DNA of 58,322 nt, from contig CABSBF010000008.1 in assembly GCA_902475855.1 (NCBI GenBank), forward strand, positions 1 through 58,322, read 5' to 3'. Both the position numbers and the translations under genes were made by a program. The notes beneath the pieces are model-generated. The model worked only from the letters and a program-made list of their open reading frames with translations, was not told the DNA's origin and ran no database searches. The stretch is from an uncultured Eubacteriales bacterium (lineage in GTDB: Bacteria > Bacillota > Clostridia > Oscillospirales > Oscillospiraceae). Below, one piece after another: positions 7,331-15,139 of this stretch; within the stretch, counting starts at the first letter, position 1; every line of letters starts with the position of its first letter.

Positions 7331-8647
7331 TCAGACCGTATAAATCGCGCCAAGGAAGAGGAAACACTGCATCTCGCGGTCGTAGATGCCGCACACAAAG
7401 GGTCGGTCTACACGGACAGTCTTGCACTCCTGCGGGATGGCCGTCGATTCCGCAATCATCTCCACTGCGGTCGCCGCTGCTGCCTCCGTGCCGGTTTCAT
7501 TGACCTGTAAGAAGGTCTTGTGCAGCACGCGGCCAATGCGCAGGAAATTCTCCTTCGCCTTCGGCGACATTGCGGAGAAGTCCGCCTTGTATTTATCAAA
7601 GGCATCCGTCATGCCAATGGTCTGAAGCACCGCACCAAGCTCAATGGAATACTCCGTCGTAAATTTCGGCATCACGGCATGAATCTTCTCCTGCGAAGCA
7701 TTTGCCATCAGAGCAGTCAGTTTTTCACCGGTGAGGGAATCAACGTAATCGTCCAACGATGTACCCTCCTGCGGCATCAGGACGGCATAGCAGAAGCGAT
7801 CGTTTTCATAATTCTTGAGGAAACCAACCGTGTTTTTGTCCCGCAGATACCAGTATTCGTCAGAGTACATCAGCTTAGCCTGTATGTCGCCGGAAGCGGC
7901 ATGGAAGGGCTCCTTTTTGACATCAGTGGCAATATATTCCTTCTGCCATGTTGCGCTGAATGCCAATGCATTGACCAGATACATCACCGCGTCCGGATCC
8001 ATCTCGTCAAGGATTTTTTTTATTCTCCCTTTGGTCTGATCGTTGACCCAGTCGTTGATCGCATTGCGGGTGGCGGCATTGAAGGGTGTCGAGTTGATCT
8101 CCGCGCCATAGTAATCGCGGTCGGTCCGGAGAAAATCCTCGCTGACCGGGAAACCCTCGCGCAGCCAAAGCGCGTTGGCTGCGGCGAATTCTTCCGCATT
8201 CTTCTTTCCGCAGGCAAGCAGGTAGGCATTGAGCTGCTGCACCGGCAAACCGAGCGCCTGCTCCATCTGTGCCAGTGTATCCCCGGAAGCACCGTTGGCC
8301 GTCATTGCCAGCGCGATCTGAACGGAATAAGGGGAAATCACAGTGTTTTCACCCTTTGCAGCGTTTTTCAAAAGCGTAGCGGCAAAGGCCGCACTCGCTG
8401 CCGCAAAGGCTGCGTCTGGTTCCCTCGCCTCACCATTTCCGGTCAGAGCAATGCCCGGATTGCCGGACGGTTTCTCCGGTTCTGACGTTCCGGGCTGGAT
8501 ATCATCCGCCGAATTCTGCGTGGACGGTTGTTCCGTGTCTTTGCCGCCCGGCTCCGGTGTGTCGTCAACTCTTGCCGTGCTGCAGGCAGCAAGCTGGAAG
8601 CAAAGCGCCGCAAGAAGCAGCAGTGTCAGCCATTTTTTCCGTTTCAT
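7331..8647 (-). CDS. serpin-family protease inhibitor, predicted lipoprotein
   Basis: 438 residues. A lipoprotein signal peptide (KRKK, hydrophobic core, LAAC with Cys22) is followed by a low-complexity Pro/Glu/Thr/Ser linker to about residue 75, and then a full serpin fold (VISPYSVQIALAM, NALAFSATWQKEY, VMPKF). The reactive loop hinge at about 384-396 reads ETGTEAAAATAV, the small-residue pattern of an inhibitory serpin, and the breach segment DRPFVCGI follows. Counting 17 from the hinge Glu gives P1-P1' as Glu400-Ser401, but the loop is about 5 residues longer than in alpha-1-antitrypsin, so the true P1 may differ. Likely anchored on the outer face of the membrane and protecting the cell from host or microbial serine proteases. 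ATG at 8647 has AGGAGG 8 bases upstream. Confidence 0.95.
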   Translation of the reverse strand: MKRKKWLTLLLLAALCFQLAACSTARVDDTPEPGGKDTEQPSTQNSADDIQPGTSEPEKPSGNPGIALTGNGEAREPDAAFAAASAAFAATLLKNAAKGENTVISPYSVQIALAMTANGASGDTLAQMEQALGLPVQQLNAYLLACGKKNAEEFAAANALWLREGFPVSEDFLRTDRDYYGAEINSTPFNAATRNAINDWVNDQTKGRIKKILDEMDPDAVMYLVNALAFSATWQKEYIATDVKKEPFHAASGDIQAKLMYSDEYWYLRDKNTVGFLKNYENDRFCYAVLMPQEGTSLDDYVDSLTGEKLTALMANASQEKIHAVMPKFTTEYSIELGAVLQTIGMTDAFDKYKADFSAMSPKAKENFLRIGRVLHKTFLQVNETGTEAAAATAVEMIAESTAIPQECKTVRVDRPFVCGIYDREMQCFLFLGAIYTV

Positions 8648-8700
8648 GGTTTCAACCTCCTGTATTATTCCTTTTGTTGATAAGACGAAACCGCTAAAAA

Positions 8701-8733
8701 AAAGTTCCAAAAGCCGGTGGCCTTTGGAACTTT
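8701..8733 (-). terminator. terminator of the pgsA operon
   Basis: An 11-bp stem (AAAGTTCCAAA 8701-8711 with 8723-8733) and a T-run on the minus strand, directly after the small zinc-ribbon gene. Confidence 0.8.
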
Positions 8734-8748
8734 ATCAATTGGACTCTG

Positions 8749-8931
8749 TCAGGTACGCCGCAGGAAGATTTCGCCGCACTTGCGGCAGACCACCTTGGTC
8801 TGCCCGCCGTTGACGGGAACGGACTGCACTGCATGGCAGGCCGGGCAGCGAAAATGGCGCTTCTTTCTGCGCTGCCGCAGACGGAATTTTGATTTTCTTG
8901 CCGCAAGAAACGCAATAAAACGCCGCTTCAT
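8749..8931 (-). CDS. small basic zinc-ribbon protein
   Basis: 60 residues. A strongly basic N-terminal half (RRF, KSKFRLRQRRKKR) is followed by one zinc ribbon: CPAC (29-32) and CRKC (49-52) with a beta hairpin between. The ATG overlaps the stop of pgsA by four bases (ATGA), so it is translationally coupled as the last gene of that operon. Proteins of this size and layout often bind nucleic acid or ribosomes; the function here is unknown. Confidence 0.75.
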   Translation of the reverse strand: MKRRFIAFLAARKSKFRLRQRRKKRHFRCPACHAVQSVPVNGGQTKVVCRKCGEIFLRRT

Positions 8932-9527
8932 GCCTGCCCCTCCGCTTTTCTTCCCGTACCGCGCAGAATGGCCGTGTAGCGGATCAGGTACAGCACAAAG
9001 GCCATAGCGATCAGTACCGAGCAGACGATCGCATCCACAAGGACAAAGGTCGGATCTGCATCACGCCAGAGCATCAGCGTAAACATGGACAGATAGATCA
9101 CGAGGGTGCAGATCTTACCGTACCAACCGGCACTGTAGACACTGTGCGTGCGGCGCAGGGCAATCAGTGTCAGAATGCCGATGGATGCCTCCTTCGTCAC
9201 CAGAATGCCCACCATCCACCAGTATTTCATCGGCATCAGGCACAGCAGCAGTGCGATCTGCGTCAGCTTGTCAGCGACCGGATCGATCGCTTTACCGAAG
9301 TCCGACACTACATGGAACGTTCTGGCAATCCAGCCGTCCACTACATCCGTTGCGCCGGAGAGCACCAGCAGCCCAAAGGCCCACCAATGCTGCTCGCGAA
9401 AATACAGGCAGATGATCACCGGGATCAGAAGGATGCGGAAAAAGCTCAGCAGATTCGGCACCGTGAGAATCCGGTTCGTATCCGCGCGCTGCGCGTTCTC
9501 AATTCTCTTCTGTTCTTTCTCGCCCAT
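8928..9527 (-). CDS. pgsA: CDP-diacylglycerol-glycerol-3-phosphate 3-phosphatidyltransferase
   Basis: 199 residues. Transfers the phosphatidyl group from CDP-diacylglycerol to glycerol-3-phosphate, the committed step to phosphatidylglycerol and cardiolipin, in the plasma membrane. The CDP-alcohol phosphatidyltransferase motif D-x2-D-G-x2-A-R-x8-G-x3-D-x3-D is complete (D61, D64, G65, A68, R69, G78, D82, D86), with about five to six membrane helices. The ATG at 9527 (AGGAGG 9 bases upstream) is preferred over 9536, which abuts the Shine-Dalgarno. The start lies 29 bases inside the 3' end of the upstream membrane-protein gene. A related CDP-alcohol specificity cannot be fully excluded. Confidence 0.88.
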   Translation of the reverse strand: MGEKEQKRIENAQRADTNRILTVPNLLSFFRILLIPVIICLYFREQHWWAFGLLVLSGATDVVDGWIARTFHVVSDFGKAIDPVADKLTQIALLLCLMPMKYWWMVGILVTKEASIGILTLIALRRTHSVYSAGWYGKICTLVIYLSMFTLMLWRDADPTFVLVDAIVCSVLIAMAFVLYLIRYTAILRGTGRKAEGQA

Positions 9528-10323
9528 CCGAGTCATCCTCCTCTCGCACGGTCGGGACAAACATCTCCGCGACCTTCGATCTATGCTTGCTTTTCTGATG
9601 GAAGAAGCCAATCACGCTGAACACCAGCGCACCGACCAGGTTGACGATCAGATCTCCCATGGTATCATACAGTCCGATGTCCAGATAGCCGCCCAAGCCA
9701 AGGCTCTCGCCGTTGACCACAACATCCTGAATGCCGGAAATTGTGATTGGAATATTGCTGTTGGTCGGGTCAAGCGTGACGGACGTGATCGTCTGGATGA
9801 TGGTATCCTTCTGCATATCCTTCATGAACAGGCGGTCCACGGAGAATTCGAAGATTTCCCACAGTGCGCCGATCGTCATTGAGAAGCAGAATGCCACCAG
9901 CGCCAGGAAGATGGGCGACAATTCAAACTTCGTCCGGCGGTCGCGGTTGAGAATATCCGCCATGGAATAGCCGACGGCTGCATAAATAAAGCCGCTCGTC
10001 GTATGCAGCGCCTTATCCCAGAACGGCACCTTTACATAGAAGCAGGCCAGCTCGCCCAGAATTTCCGCTGCAAAAATAAAGAGAACCACCGTGACTTCCA
10101 GTCCGGTTGGAAGCTGCATATGCAGCTTTCTGGAGACGATTGCGGGCAAAAACAGCAAAAACAGCGTCAAAAGGCAGGTAAACACGCTTTCAAGCTGTCC
10201 TGTGAAAATCGAGCGTACCAGCACGCCCAACACAAGCAGACGCACTACCGTATAGGTGACTACGGTCAATTTGCTCTTTTTTTCAAGATAACTTCTCCAG
10301 CGGCCTTTTTTCATCTTTTTCAT
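9499..10323 (-). CDS. multi-pass membrane protein, DUF2238/YjdF-like
   Basis: 274 residues: a basic N-terminus (MKKMKKGRWRSYLEKK) and roughly seven membrane helices. FWDKALHTTSGFIYAAVGY and MTIGALWEIFEFSVD carry Asp/His and Glu residues in membrane segments, as in the YjdF-type family. A soluble loop (about 180-215) precedes the last helices (YDTMGDLIVNLVGAL), and the tail is acidic. ATG at 10323 has GAGG 6 bases upstream; the GTG at 10335 is part of the ribosome site. It is the first gene of an operon with pgsA, which suggests an envelope or lipid role, but no activity is known to me. Confidence 0.75.
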   Translation of the reverse strand: MKKMKKGRWRSYLEKKSKLTVVTYTVVRLLVLGVLVRSIFTGQLESVFTCLLTLFLLFLPAIVSRKLHMQLPTGLEVTVVLFIFAAEILGELACFYVKVPFWDKALHTTSGFIYAAVGYSMADILNRDRRTKFELSPIFLALVAFCFSMTIGALWEIFEFSVDRLFMKDMQKDTIIQTITSVTLDPTNSNIPITISGIQDVVVNGESLGLGGYLDIGLYDTMGDLIVNLVGALVFSVIGFFHQKSKHRSKVAEMFVPTVREEDDSDGRERTEEN

Positions 10324-10343
10324 AGCGCACCTCACTTTATAAG

Positions 10344-10372
10344 AATATGATACCCGCTGAACATCAACTCAA
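10344..10372 (-). promoter_or_regulatory. weak promoter for the membrane protein-pgsA operon
   Basis: Minus strand TTGAGT (10372-10367), 17-base spacer, CATATT (10349-10344). Each box matches the consensus in only four of six positions. Confidence 0.45.
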
Positions 10373-10416
10373 CATGAACTGATTATAAACTTCCGTTAAA
10401 AAAGGAAACATTTTCT

Positions 10417-10446
10417 TTTACAAATCCGTGTCTTGTATGCTATACT
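10417..10446 (+). promoter_or_regulatory. promoter of the two-component operon
   Basis: TTTACA (10417-10422), 18-base spacer, TATACT (10441-10446). A near-perfect ribosome site, GGAGGTGATC, follows before the ATG at 10468. Confidence 0.65.
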
Positions 10447-10467
10447 TATCTCATTGGAGGTGATCTC

Positions 10468-11139
10468 ATGTTCAAAATACTGGTCGCAGAGGACGATGCC
10501 GAGTTACAGCAGCTTTTCTGCCGTGTTCTGACGCGCAGCGGCTTCACCGCAGTGGGTGTTCCTGACGGCGCCGCCGCACTGGAAGTTCTGGAAAAGGAAT
10601 ACATCGACCTGATTGTTTCGGATATCATGATGCCGCGCATGGACGGTTACACGCTGGTGCGCAGTCTGCGCGATGCAGGCAGTACCATCCCCATTCTGAT
10701 GATCACCGCCAAGGACAGCTTTCAGGATATGCAGTTTGGCTTTCTCGCAGGTGCGGACGACTATCTGGTCAAGCCCATCAATGTCAATGAACTGGTTCTG
10801 CGGATTCAGGCGCTGCTGCGCCGCGCACAGATGGTCGCCGACCGCCGCCAGAGCATCGGCTCCACGACCTTTGAGTTTGACTCCTTCACCGTTCGCAGCG
10901 GAAACGGTCAACTCGTTCTGCCGCAGAAGGAATTCCTGCTTCTGTATAAGCTTGTTTCCTCTCCCGGCCACATTTTCACGCGCCAGCAGTTAATGGATGA
11001 CATCTGGGGCGTAGACTCCCAGACGGATCCGCGCACGGTAGACGTCCACATCAACCGTCTGCGCGACCATTTCCGGGGCAACCCGGATTTTGAGATCACA
11101 ACGGTCCGCGGGATCGGATATAAGGCGGTAAAAAAATGA
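10468..11139 (+). CDS. OmpR-family response regulator
   Basis: 223 residues. Receiver domain (1-120) with acidic pocket E8/D9/D10, phosphoacceptor Asp52 (VSDIMMPRMDG), Thr80 and Lys102. A winged-helix DNA-binding domain follows (about 130-222: EFLLLYKL, TRQQLMDDIWG, TVDVHINRLRDHF, TVRGIGYK). It overlaps the histidine kinase by four bases (ATGA), so the two form one system. Its regulon cannot be read from sequence. Confidence 0.93.
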   Translation: MFKILVAEDDAELQQLFCRVLTRSGFTAVGVPDGAAALEVLEKEYIDLIVSDIMMPRMDGYTLVRSLRDAGSTIPILMITAKDSFQDMQFGFLAGADDYLVKPINVNELVLRIQALLRRAQMVADRRQSIGSTTFEFDSFTVRSGNGQLVLPQKEFLLLYKLVSSPGHIFTRQQLMDDIWGVDSQTDPRTVDVHINRLRDHFRGNPDFEITTVRGIGYKAVKK

Positions 11140-12164
11140 AGCAGAGAAAATACTCCCTGCGGATGCGTACTTATTATATGCTGATCGTCTTTGTGATCGT
11201 GCTGTTTTCCTTCGGCACAGTCGCAGGCGCGCTGCTGCTTTTGCAGCGTTTCGGCTTTATACACAAGCTGAACCTCTCCGCCCTGCTGGGACTACTGGTT
11301 GTTTCCGCGATTGCAGGCGGGCTGATGAGCTATTTTATCGGCCGCCGTATCCTCACTCCCATGGTCAAGCTCAGCAATGCCTCCAAGGAAGTCGCGCGCG
11401 GCAATTACACAGTCACCATTGAGGACTCAAGCAAGATGGAGGAGGTGCAAACCACCTTCCGCAATTTCAATGCCATGGTGCACGAGCTGAACAGCATTGC
11501 TACACTCAGCAACGACTTCATCGCCAACGTCTCTCATGAATTCAAGACGCCGCTGACAGCCATAGAAGGCTATGCTATGCTGCTGCAGGACAGCACGCTC
11601 TCCCCTGCTGAGCGCGAGGAGTACCTGAGCAAAATTCTGTTCAATACGCACCGTCTTTCTACGCTGGTCGGAAACATTTTGCTGCTTTCCAAAATGGAAA
11701 GCAAATCACTCTCCGAGCAGAGTACTTGCTTCCGGCTGGATGAGCAGCTCCGTCAGGCCGTGGTTGTCCTGGAGCCGCAGTGGACAGAGAAGAATATCAG
11801 TTTTGATGCGGTACTTGATCCCGTAAGCCTGATCGGATGTGAGCGCCTTCTGAGTCAGGTCTGGACAAATCTGATCGGAAACGCCATTAAATTCAGTGAT
11901 GAGGGGCAGGAAATCGTGATTCGCCTGCTGGAGCAGACGGAATGTGTAGTCGTCAGCGTTCAGGACTATGGCTGCGGCATGCCGCCGGAGATCCAGGCAC
12001 ACATTTTTGAAAAGTTCTATCAAGGAGACACCTCGCGCCGCTCACTCGGAAACGGTCTCGGTCTCGCGCTGGTCAAGCGCATCGTGGAGCTTTCACAGGG
12101 TGTGATTGAGGTGGACAGTGTCCCCGGTGGCGGCTCCACCTTCCGGGTCATACTGCCGAAGTAG
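11136..12164 (+). CDS. sensor histidine kinase with almost no external loop
   Basis: 342 residues. Two membrane helices (about 14-37 and 47-70) are separated by only about ten residues (FGFIHKLNLS). Then come a HAMP-like linker (RRILTPMVKLSNAS), the DHp helix with His134 (NVSHEFKTPL) and a complete ATPase domain (N box TNLIGNAIKF, G1 DYGCGMP, F box FEKFYQG, G2 GNGLGLALV). With no extracytoplasmic sensor it looks like an intramembrane-sensing kinase, which often reads envelope stress or a partner membrane protein. Coupled to the response regulator by ATGA. Confidence 0.93.
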   Translation: MKQRKYSLRMRTYYMLIVFVIVLFSFGTVAGALLLLQRFGFIHKLNLSALLGLLVVSAIAGGLMSYFIGRRILTPMVKLSNASKEVARGNYTVTIEDSSKMEEVQTTFRNFNAMVHELNSIATLSNDFIANVSHEFKTPLTAIEGYAMLLQDSTLSPAEREEYLSKILFNTHRLSTLVGNILLLSKMESKSLSEQSTCFRLDEQLRQAVVVLEPQWTEKNISFDAVLDPVSLIGCERLLSQVWTNLIGNAIKFSDEGQEIVIRLLEQTECVVVSVQDYGCGMPPEIQAHIFEKFYQGDTSRRSLGNGLGLALVKRIVELSQGVIEVDSVPGGGSTFRVILPK

Positions 12165-12194
12165 CCGCAGACAATCTCAACAATCGCGTCAAGA

Positions 12195-12221
12195 TTAGCA
12201 CTCATCTCGTTCGAGTGCTAA
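12195..12221. promoter_or_regulatory. CIRCE operator (HrcA site)
   Basis: Perfect match to TTAGCACTC-N9-GAGTGCTAA. HrcA binds this element to repress heat-shock genes. Here it lies 130 bases before hsp20 and 14 bases upstream of the best -35 box, so either the real promoter overlaps it or repression works from an upstream position. Confidence 0.95.
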
Positions 12222-12234
12222 TCTTTACAATTCC

Positions 12235-12264
12235 TTCACATGATAAACAAGAATCGTTCATAAT
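12235..12264 (+). promoter_or_regulatory. probable promoter of hsp20
   Basis: TTCACA (12235-12240), 18-base spacer, CATAAT (12259-12264); each box is five of six. The transcript would carry a leader of about 80 bases with a CCCCGC/GTGGGG hairpin near 12301-12327. Confidence 0.5.
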
Positions 12265-12350
12265 CCGGCGGGATAATGAAATCAGAAAAAGAAAGAAACT
12301 TCCCCGCAGCACAGGAAACCGTGGGGGAGCCTGAATTGGAGGAATTGATT

Positions 12351-12788
12351 ATGTTGAATCTCACACCGTATCGTAAGCACAATACCGAAACTGCCATGTT
12401 TAACCCCTTCCGTGAACTGGACGACTTTGAGCGCAGCATCTTTGCGCCGGACACGCTGGCATCCTTCCGCACCGATATTGAGGACGAAGGCGACAAGCTG
12501 GTGCTGTCAGCCGATCTGCCGGGCTTTGATAAGAAGGATATCCACATCGACGTAGACGATGACACGCTCGTCATCCACGCCGAGCGTCATTCCAACTACG
12601 AGAAGCAGGAAAAGAAGGCCGGCTACCTGCGCTGCGAGCGCTCCTACGGCAGCTACAGCCGCAGCTTTAACCTGGACGGCATCGACTCCGATAAGATCAG
12701 CGCCGCGTATGACAACGGCGTACTGAAGCTGACGCTTCCGAAGCAGACTCCTGCAAAGGCAACTGCCCGCCGTCTGGAAATCGAATAA
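12351..12788 (+). CDS. Hsp20 small heat-shock chaperone
   Basis: 145 residues: an ATP-independent holdase that binds unfolding proteins. Alpha-crystallin domain from about residue 42 (FRTDIEDEGDKLVLSADLPG) through GVLKLTLPK, with a short polar N-arm (NPFRELDDFERSIF). The C-terminal LEIE stands where the IxI/V tail motif is expected. ATG at 12351 is chosen for GGAGG 8 bases upstream; the longer frame lacks support. A perfect CIRCE element upstream implies HrcA control, and a terminator follows. Confidence 0.93.
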   Translation: MLNLTPYRKHNTETAMFNPFRELDDFERSIFAPDTLASFRTDIEDEGDKLVLSADLPGFDKKDIHIDVDDDTLVIHAERHSNYEKQEKKAGYLRCERSYGSYSRSFNLDGIDSDKISAAYDNGVLKLTLPKQTPAKATARRLEIE

Positions 12789-12815
12789 ACAGCATAGTTT
12801 CCCATCAAATAAGCG

Positions 12816-12849
12816 AAGCCCGCAGCTGGTGTAAACCGGCTGCGGGCTT
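12816..12849. terminator. bidirectional terminator between hsp20 and degV
   Basis: 11-bp stem AAGCCCGCAGC/GCTGCGGGCTT with T-run on the plus strand; it serves converging genes ending at 12788 and 12863. Confidence 0.8.
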
Positions 12850-12862
12850 TTGTTATCTTTCA

Positions 12863-13723
12863 TTATTTCAAAACCTTCGGATTCTTATGGATATACAACA
12901 CGCCGAGGCAGCCCTCGCCGCAGTGACAGGAGATTGTGCAGCCGGCGCTCGTTTCATAGATATGCTCAAACGGGCCGCACTGCTTCACCGTGCGCCAGAC
13001 TGTGTCCAGCACCTCCTGCGACACAGGCGTGTGTGTGATGAAAATACGCTCATAGATCAGGTCGTCCGCCCCCTCCAGACGGGTGCGCACATACTGCTCC
13101 ATACACTTGGCATAATTCCCGCGGAATTTTTTACCAACGACCATTTTGTTATCAACCACTTCAATGCAGGGCTTGAGCTTCAGCAGGTTCGCGCCCAGAC
13201 CGACGACGGAAGAGCAGCGTCCGCCTTTAACCATATAATCCAACCGGTCAAGCAGGAAACTCGCATCCACACGGGGCGCCAGCTCATTGAGCGCGGCACA
13301 CAGCTCATCCAGATCTGTCGCCGTCTTTGCCAGCTTGCAGGCCTCCAAAACCACGTGTCCCTGCCCGGTAGAAAGGTTGCGGGAGTCGATCACGCGCACA
13401 TTGGCCAGGCCCTCGGCCGCAATGCAGGCATTCTGGTGCGTAGCGGAAAAGCCGGAGCCGATGTTTACATGAACAACGCCGTCATACTCTTCGGACAGTG
13501 CCTCAAACCGCTCCCGGTAGGTTCCGATGGGTACCGCCGCCGTGCTGCACAGGGCGCCGCCCGCTGCAACATGGGCAAAAATATCTGCCGGCTGAATGGT
13601 CACGCCGTCCAGAAAGCTCTCATCTCCCTTGTTGATGAACAGAGGAAATATTTCAATGTTATTCTCCCGGATCAATTCGGGAGAAAGGTCGCAGGTGCTG
13701 TCGGCAGTAATTTTGATTCTCAT
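12863..13723 (-). CDS. DegV-family fatty-acid-binding protein
   Basis: 286 residues. DegV proteins bind a fatty acid between two lobes and, as FakB, present it to the kinase FakA for phosphorylation before phospholipid synthesis. Family marks: IKITADSTCDLSPEL at the N-terminus, FLDG, STAAVPIGTY, VIDSRNLSTGQG, RLDYMVKGGRCSS and the C-terminal HCGEGCLGVLY. There are more cysteines than usual near the C-terminus (CTISCHCGEGC). The ATG at 13723 has only AAGGATGGG upstream. Its promoter is divergent from the next operon. No fakA is in the window. Confidence 0.9.
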   Translation of the reverse strand: MRIKITADSTCDLSPELIRENNIEIFPLFINKGDESFLDGVTIQPADIFAHVAAGGALCSTAAVPIGTYRERFEALSEEYDGVVHVNIGSGFSATHQNACIAAEGLANVRVIDSRNLSTGQGHVVLEACKLAKTATDLDELCAALNELAPRVDASFLLDRLDYMVKGGRCSSVVGLGANLLKLKPCIEVVDNKMVVGKKFRGNYAKCMEQYVRTRLEGADDLIYERIFITHTPVSQEVLDTVWRTVKQCGPFEHIYETSAGCTISCHCGEGCLGVLYIHKNPKVLK

Positions 13724-13756
13724 TTGGTTCGCCCATCCTTTCTCGATTCCAAGTGT

Positions 13757-13785
13757 ATCATATCCTCTCTTTCCTGTCAAGTCAA
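13757..13785 (-). promoter_or_regulatory. promoter of degV
   Basis: Minus strand TTGACT (13785-13780), 17-base spacer, TATGAT (13762-13757). Confidence 0.65.
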
Positions 13786-13828
13786 GGCACAAAGTTCGAT
13801 TTATTTCCGCAAATTTTGCATTTTCGGA

Positions 13829-13857
13829 TTGTAAACCGTCTCATTTTATTGTATACT
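13829..13857 (+). promoter_or_regulatory. promoter of the unknown/C_GCAxxG_C_C operon
   Basis: TTGTAA (13829-13834), 17-base spacer, TATACT (13852-13857), 18 bases before the ATG, so the leader is very short. Confidence 0.55.
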
Positions 13858-13875
13858 CCACTTGAGGTGAAGCAA

Positions 13876-14649
13876 ATGACACTGATTGAAACCTACCTGA
13901 ATTATTTGCAGCAGCTATCCGCAGGAACGAGGGAAGCACCGCAGGGCATCGCTCTGACGCAGGTCGATTCCCTCCCCCGTGCTGCCGAATTACAGGAGCA
14001 GATTCAGGCAATGGGCGTACCGGAATTCGTGCGCCGCTGCGCCGCGCAGGACGGAACCGAGCTTCCACAGGCGATGTTTGACGAATATCGGGAGGAGGAT
14101 CTCCGCGGCGCGCTCGCTGCCCTTGCCGGGGCGATGCCGGAGGAGGCCGCGCAGCCCGACCCGGAGGCGCAGCCTCCGCAGATCGACGAGCCGGACGGCC
14201 CACGGAGCGCCTATGAGGTACTTGTGGACTGCTGCTGTCTGAATGAAAATCTGCTGTACTATCTGATCGACGTGCTCAAGCGCGGCGCGGAAGAAGAATT
14301 TCAGAAGCTGGCGCTTGTTACCGCACGCAAGGCCTTCACGCAGGCAGATTTTCTTTTCTGGTTCGCGACCAAGCAGGACCGCGCGCCGCAGGAGGAGCTG
14401 ATCTGCGTTACAATCATGGATGCCTGCCTTGATCGGCTGGCTCAGGAGGGGCAGAATGAGCTGATCGCCGCCCTGCTCTGCGGCGACCGGACGACCTTCG
14501 AGCTGTTTCGCTGCGAAGCGCCGGAGCTGGTACATCTGCCGCAGGCGACTTATGAGTGGTTTGAGCACAATTATCTCAGCGGCTACTATTCCATTCGCTA
14601 TATGCTGAAATTCAACAAAATCGCTTTCCCAAAGGAGGCCCCGCAATGA
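13876..14649 (+). CDS. uncharacterised two-domain protein
   Basis: 257 residues, cytosolic, no signal or membrane segment. A helical N-terminal part (1-85, LIETYLNYLQQLSAG, EFVRRCAAQDG) is joined by a Pro/Asp/Glu-rich linker (about 92-112) to a second helical part beginning SAYEVLVDCCCLNENLLYYLID. That part carries a CCC run and several aromatic residues (YEWFEHNYL, SGYYSIRYML). ATG at 13876 has GAGGTGA upstream. Its stop overlaps the start of the redox protein downstream (ATGA), so the two are made together. I do not recognise the family. Confidence 0.75.
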   Translation: MTLIETYLNYLQQLSAGTREAPQGIALTQVDSLPRAAELQEQIQAMGVPEFVRRCAAQDGTELPQAMFDEYREEDLRGALAALAGAMPEEAAQPDPEAQPPQIDEPDGPRSAYEVLVDCCCLNENLLYYLIDVLKRGAEEEFQKLALVTARKAFTQADFLFWFATKQDRAPQEELICVTIMDACLDRLAQEGQNELIAALLCGDRTTFELFRCEAPELVHLPQATYEWFEHNYLSGYYSIRYMLKFNKIAFPKEAPQ

Positions 14650-15101
14650 ACTACGAAGAACGCGCCATGCAGAACTTTCTGAACGGCTGCAACTGTGCGC
14701 AGTCGGTTTTGCTGGCCTTTTCCGATCTGACAGATCTGGACGAAGCCACGGCGATGCGCATTGCCTCCGGTTTCGGCGGCGGCATGGCCAGGATGCGCGA
14801 GGTCTGCGGTGCCGTAAGCGGGATGTTCATGGCCGCAGGTCTGCTGTATGGGGCTTCTTCCCTGTCATATGAGGAAAAATCTGCGCACTACCTGCGTCTT
14901 CAGGCGCTGGCCGGGGAATTCCGTGAAAAGAACGGCAGCATCATCTGCCGTGAGCTGCTCAGCGGCACCCACGCCGACGGTTCTCCCCTGCCGGAGCGCC
15001 GCACGGCGGAATACTACAAGAAGCGTCCCTGTGCCGCATTGGTCGCAGACGCTGCCCGCATTCTGGCGCAGTATATTCAAGCACATCCTCTTGAAAGATA
15101 A
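14646..15101 (+). CDS. C_GCAxxG_C_C family putative redox protein
   Basis: 151 residues. It carries the family's spaced cysteines: GCNCAQSV (Cys15, Cys17), the glycine run SGFGGGMARMREVCGAVSG (Cys about 58), ICRELL and RPCAALV. Family members are presumed redox-active or metal-binding proteins found mostly in anaerobes; the substrate is unknown. Its ATG overlaps the stop of the preceding unknown gene by four bases. Confidence 0.88.
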   Translation: MNYEERAMQNFLNGCNCAQSVLLAFSDLTDLDEATAMRIASGFGGGMARMREVCGAVSGMFMAAGLLYGASSLSYEEKSAHYLRLQALAGEFREKNGSIICRELLSGTHADGSPLPERRTAEYYKKRPCAALVADAARILAQYIQAHPLER

Positions 15102-15104
15102 CAG

Positions 15105-15132
15105 AAAGCCCGCGGCGTTCTGCCGCGGACTT
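15105..15132. terminator. terminator between converging genes
   Basis: CCGCGGC/GCCGCGG core stem with AAG/CTT extension (one mismatch), lying between the stop at 15101 and the antiporter stop at 15140. It can serve both strands. Confidence 0.65.
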
Positions 15133-15139
15133 CCTTCTT

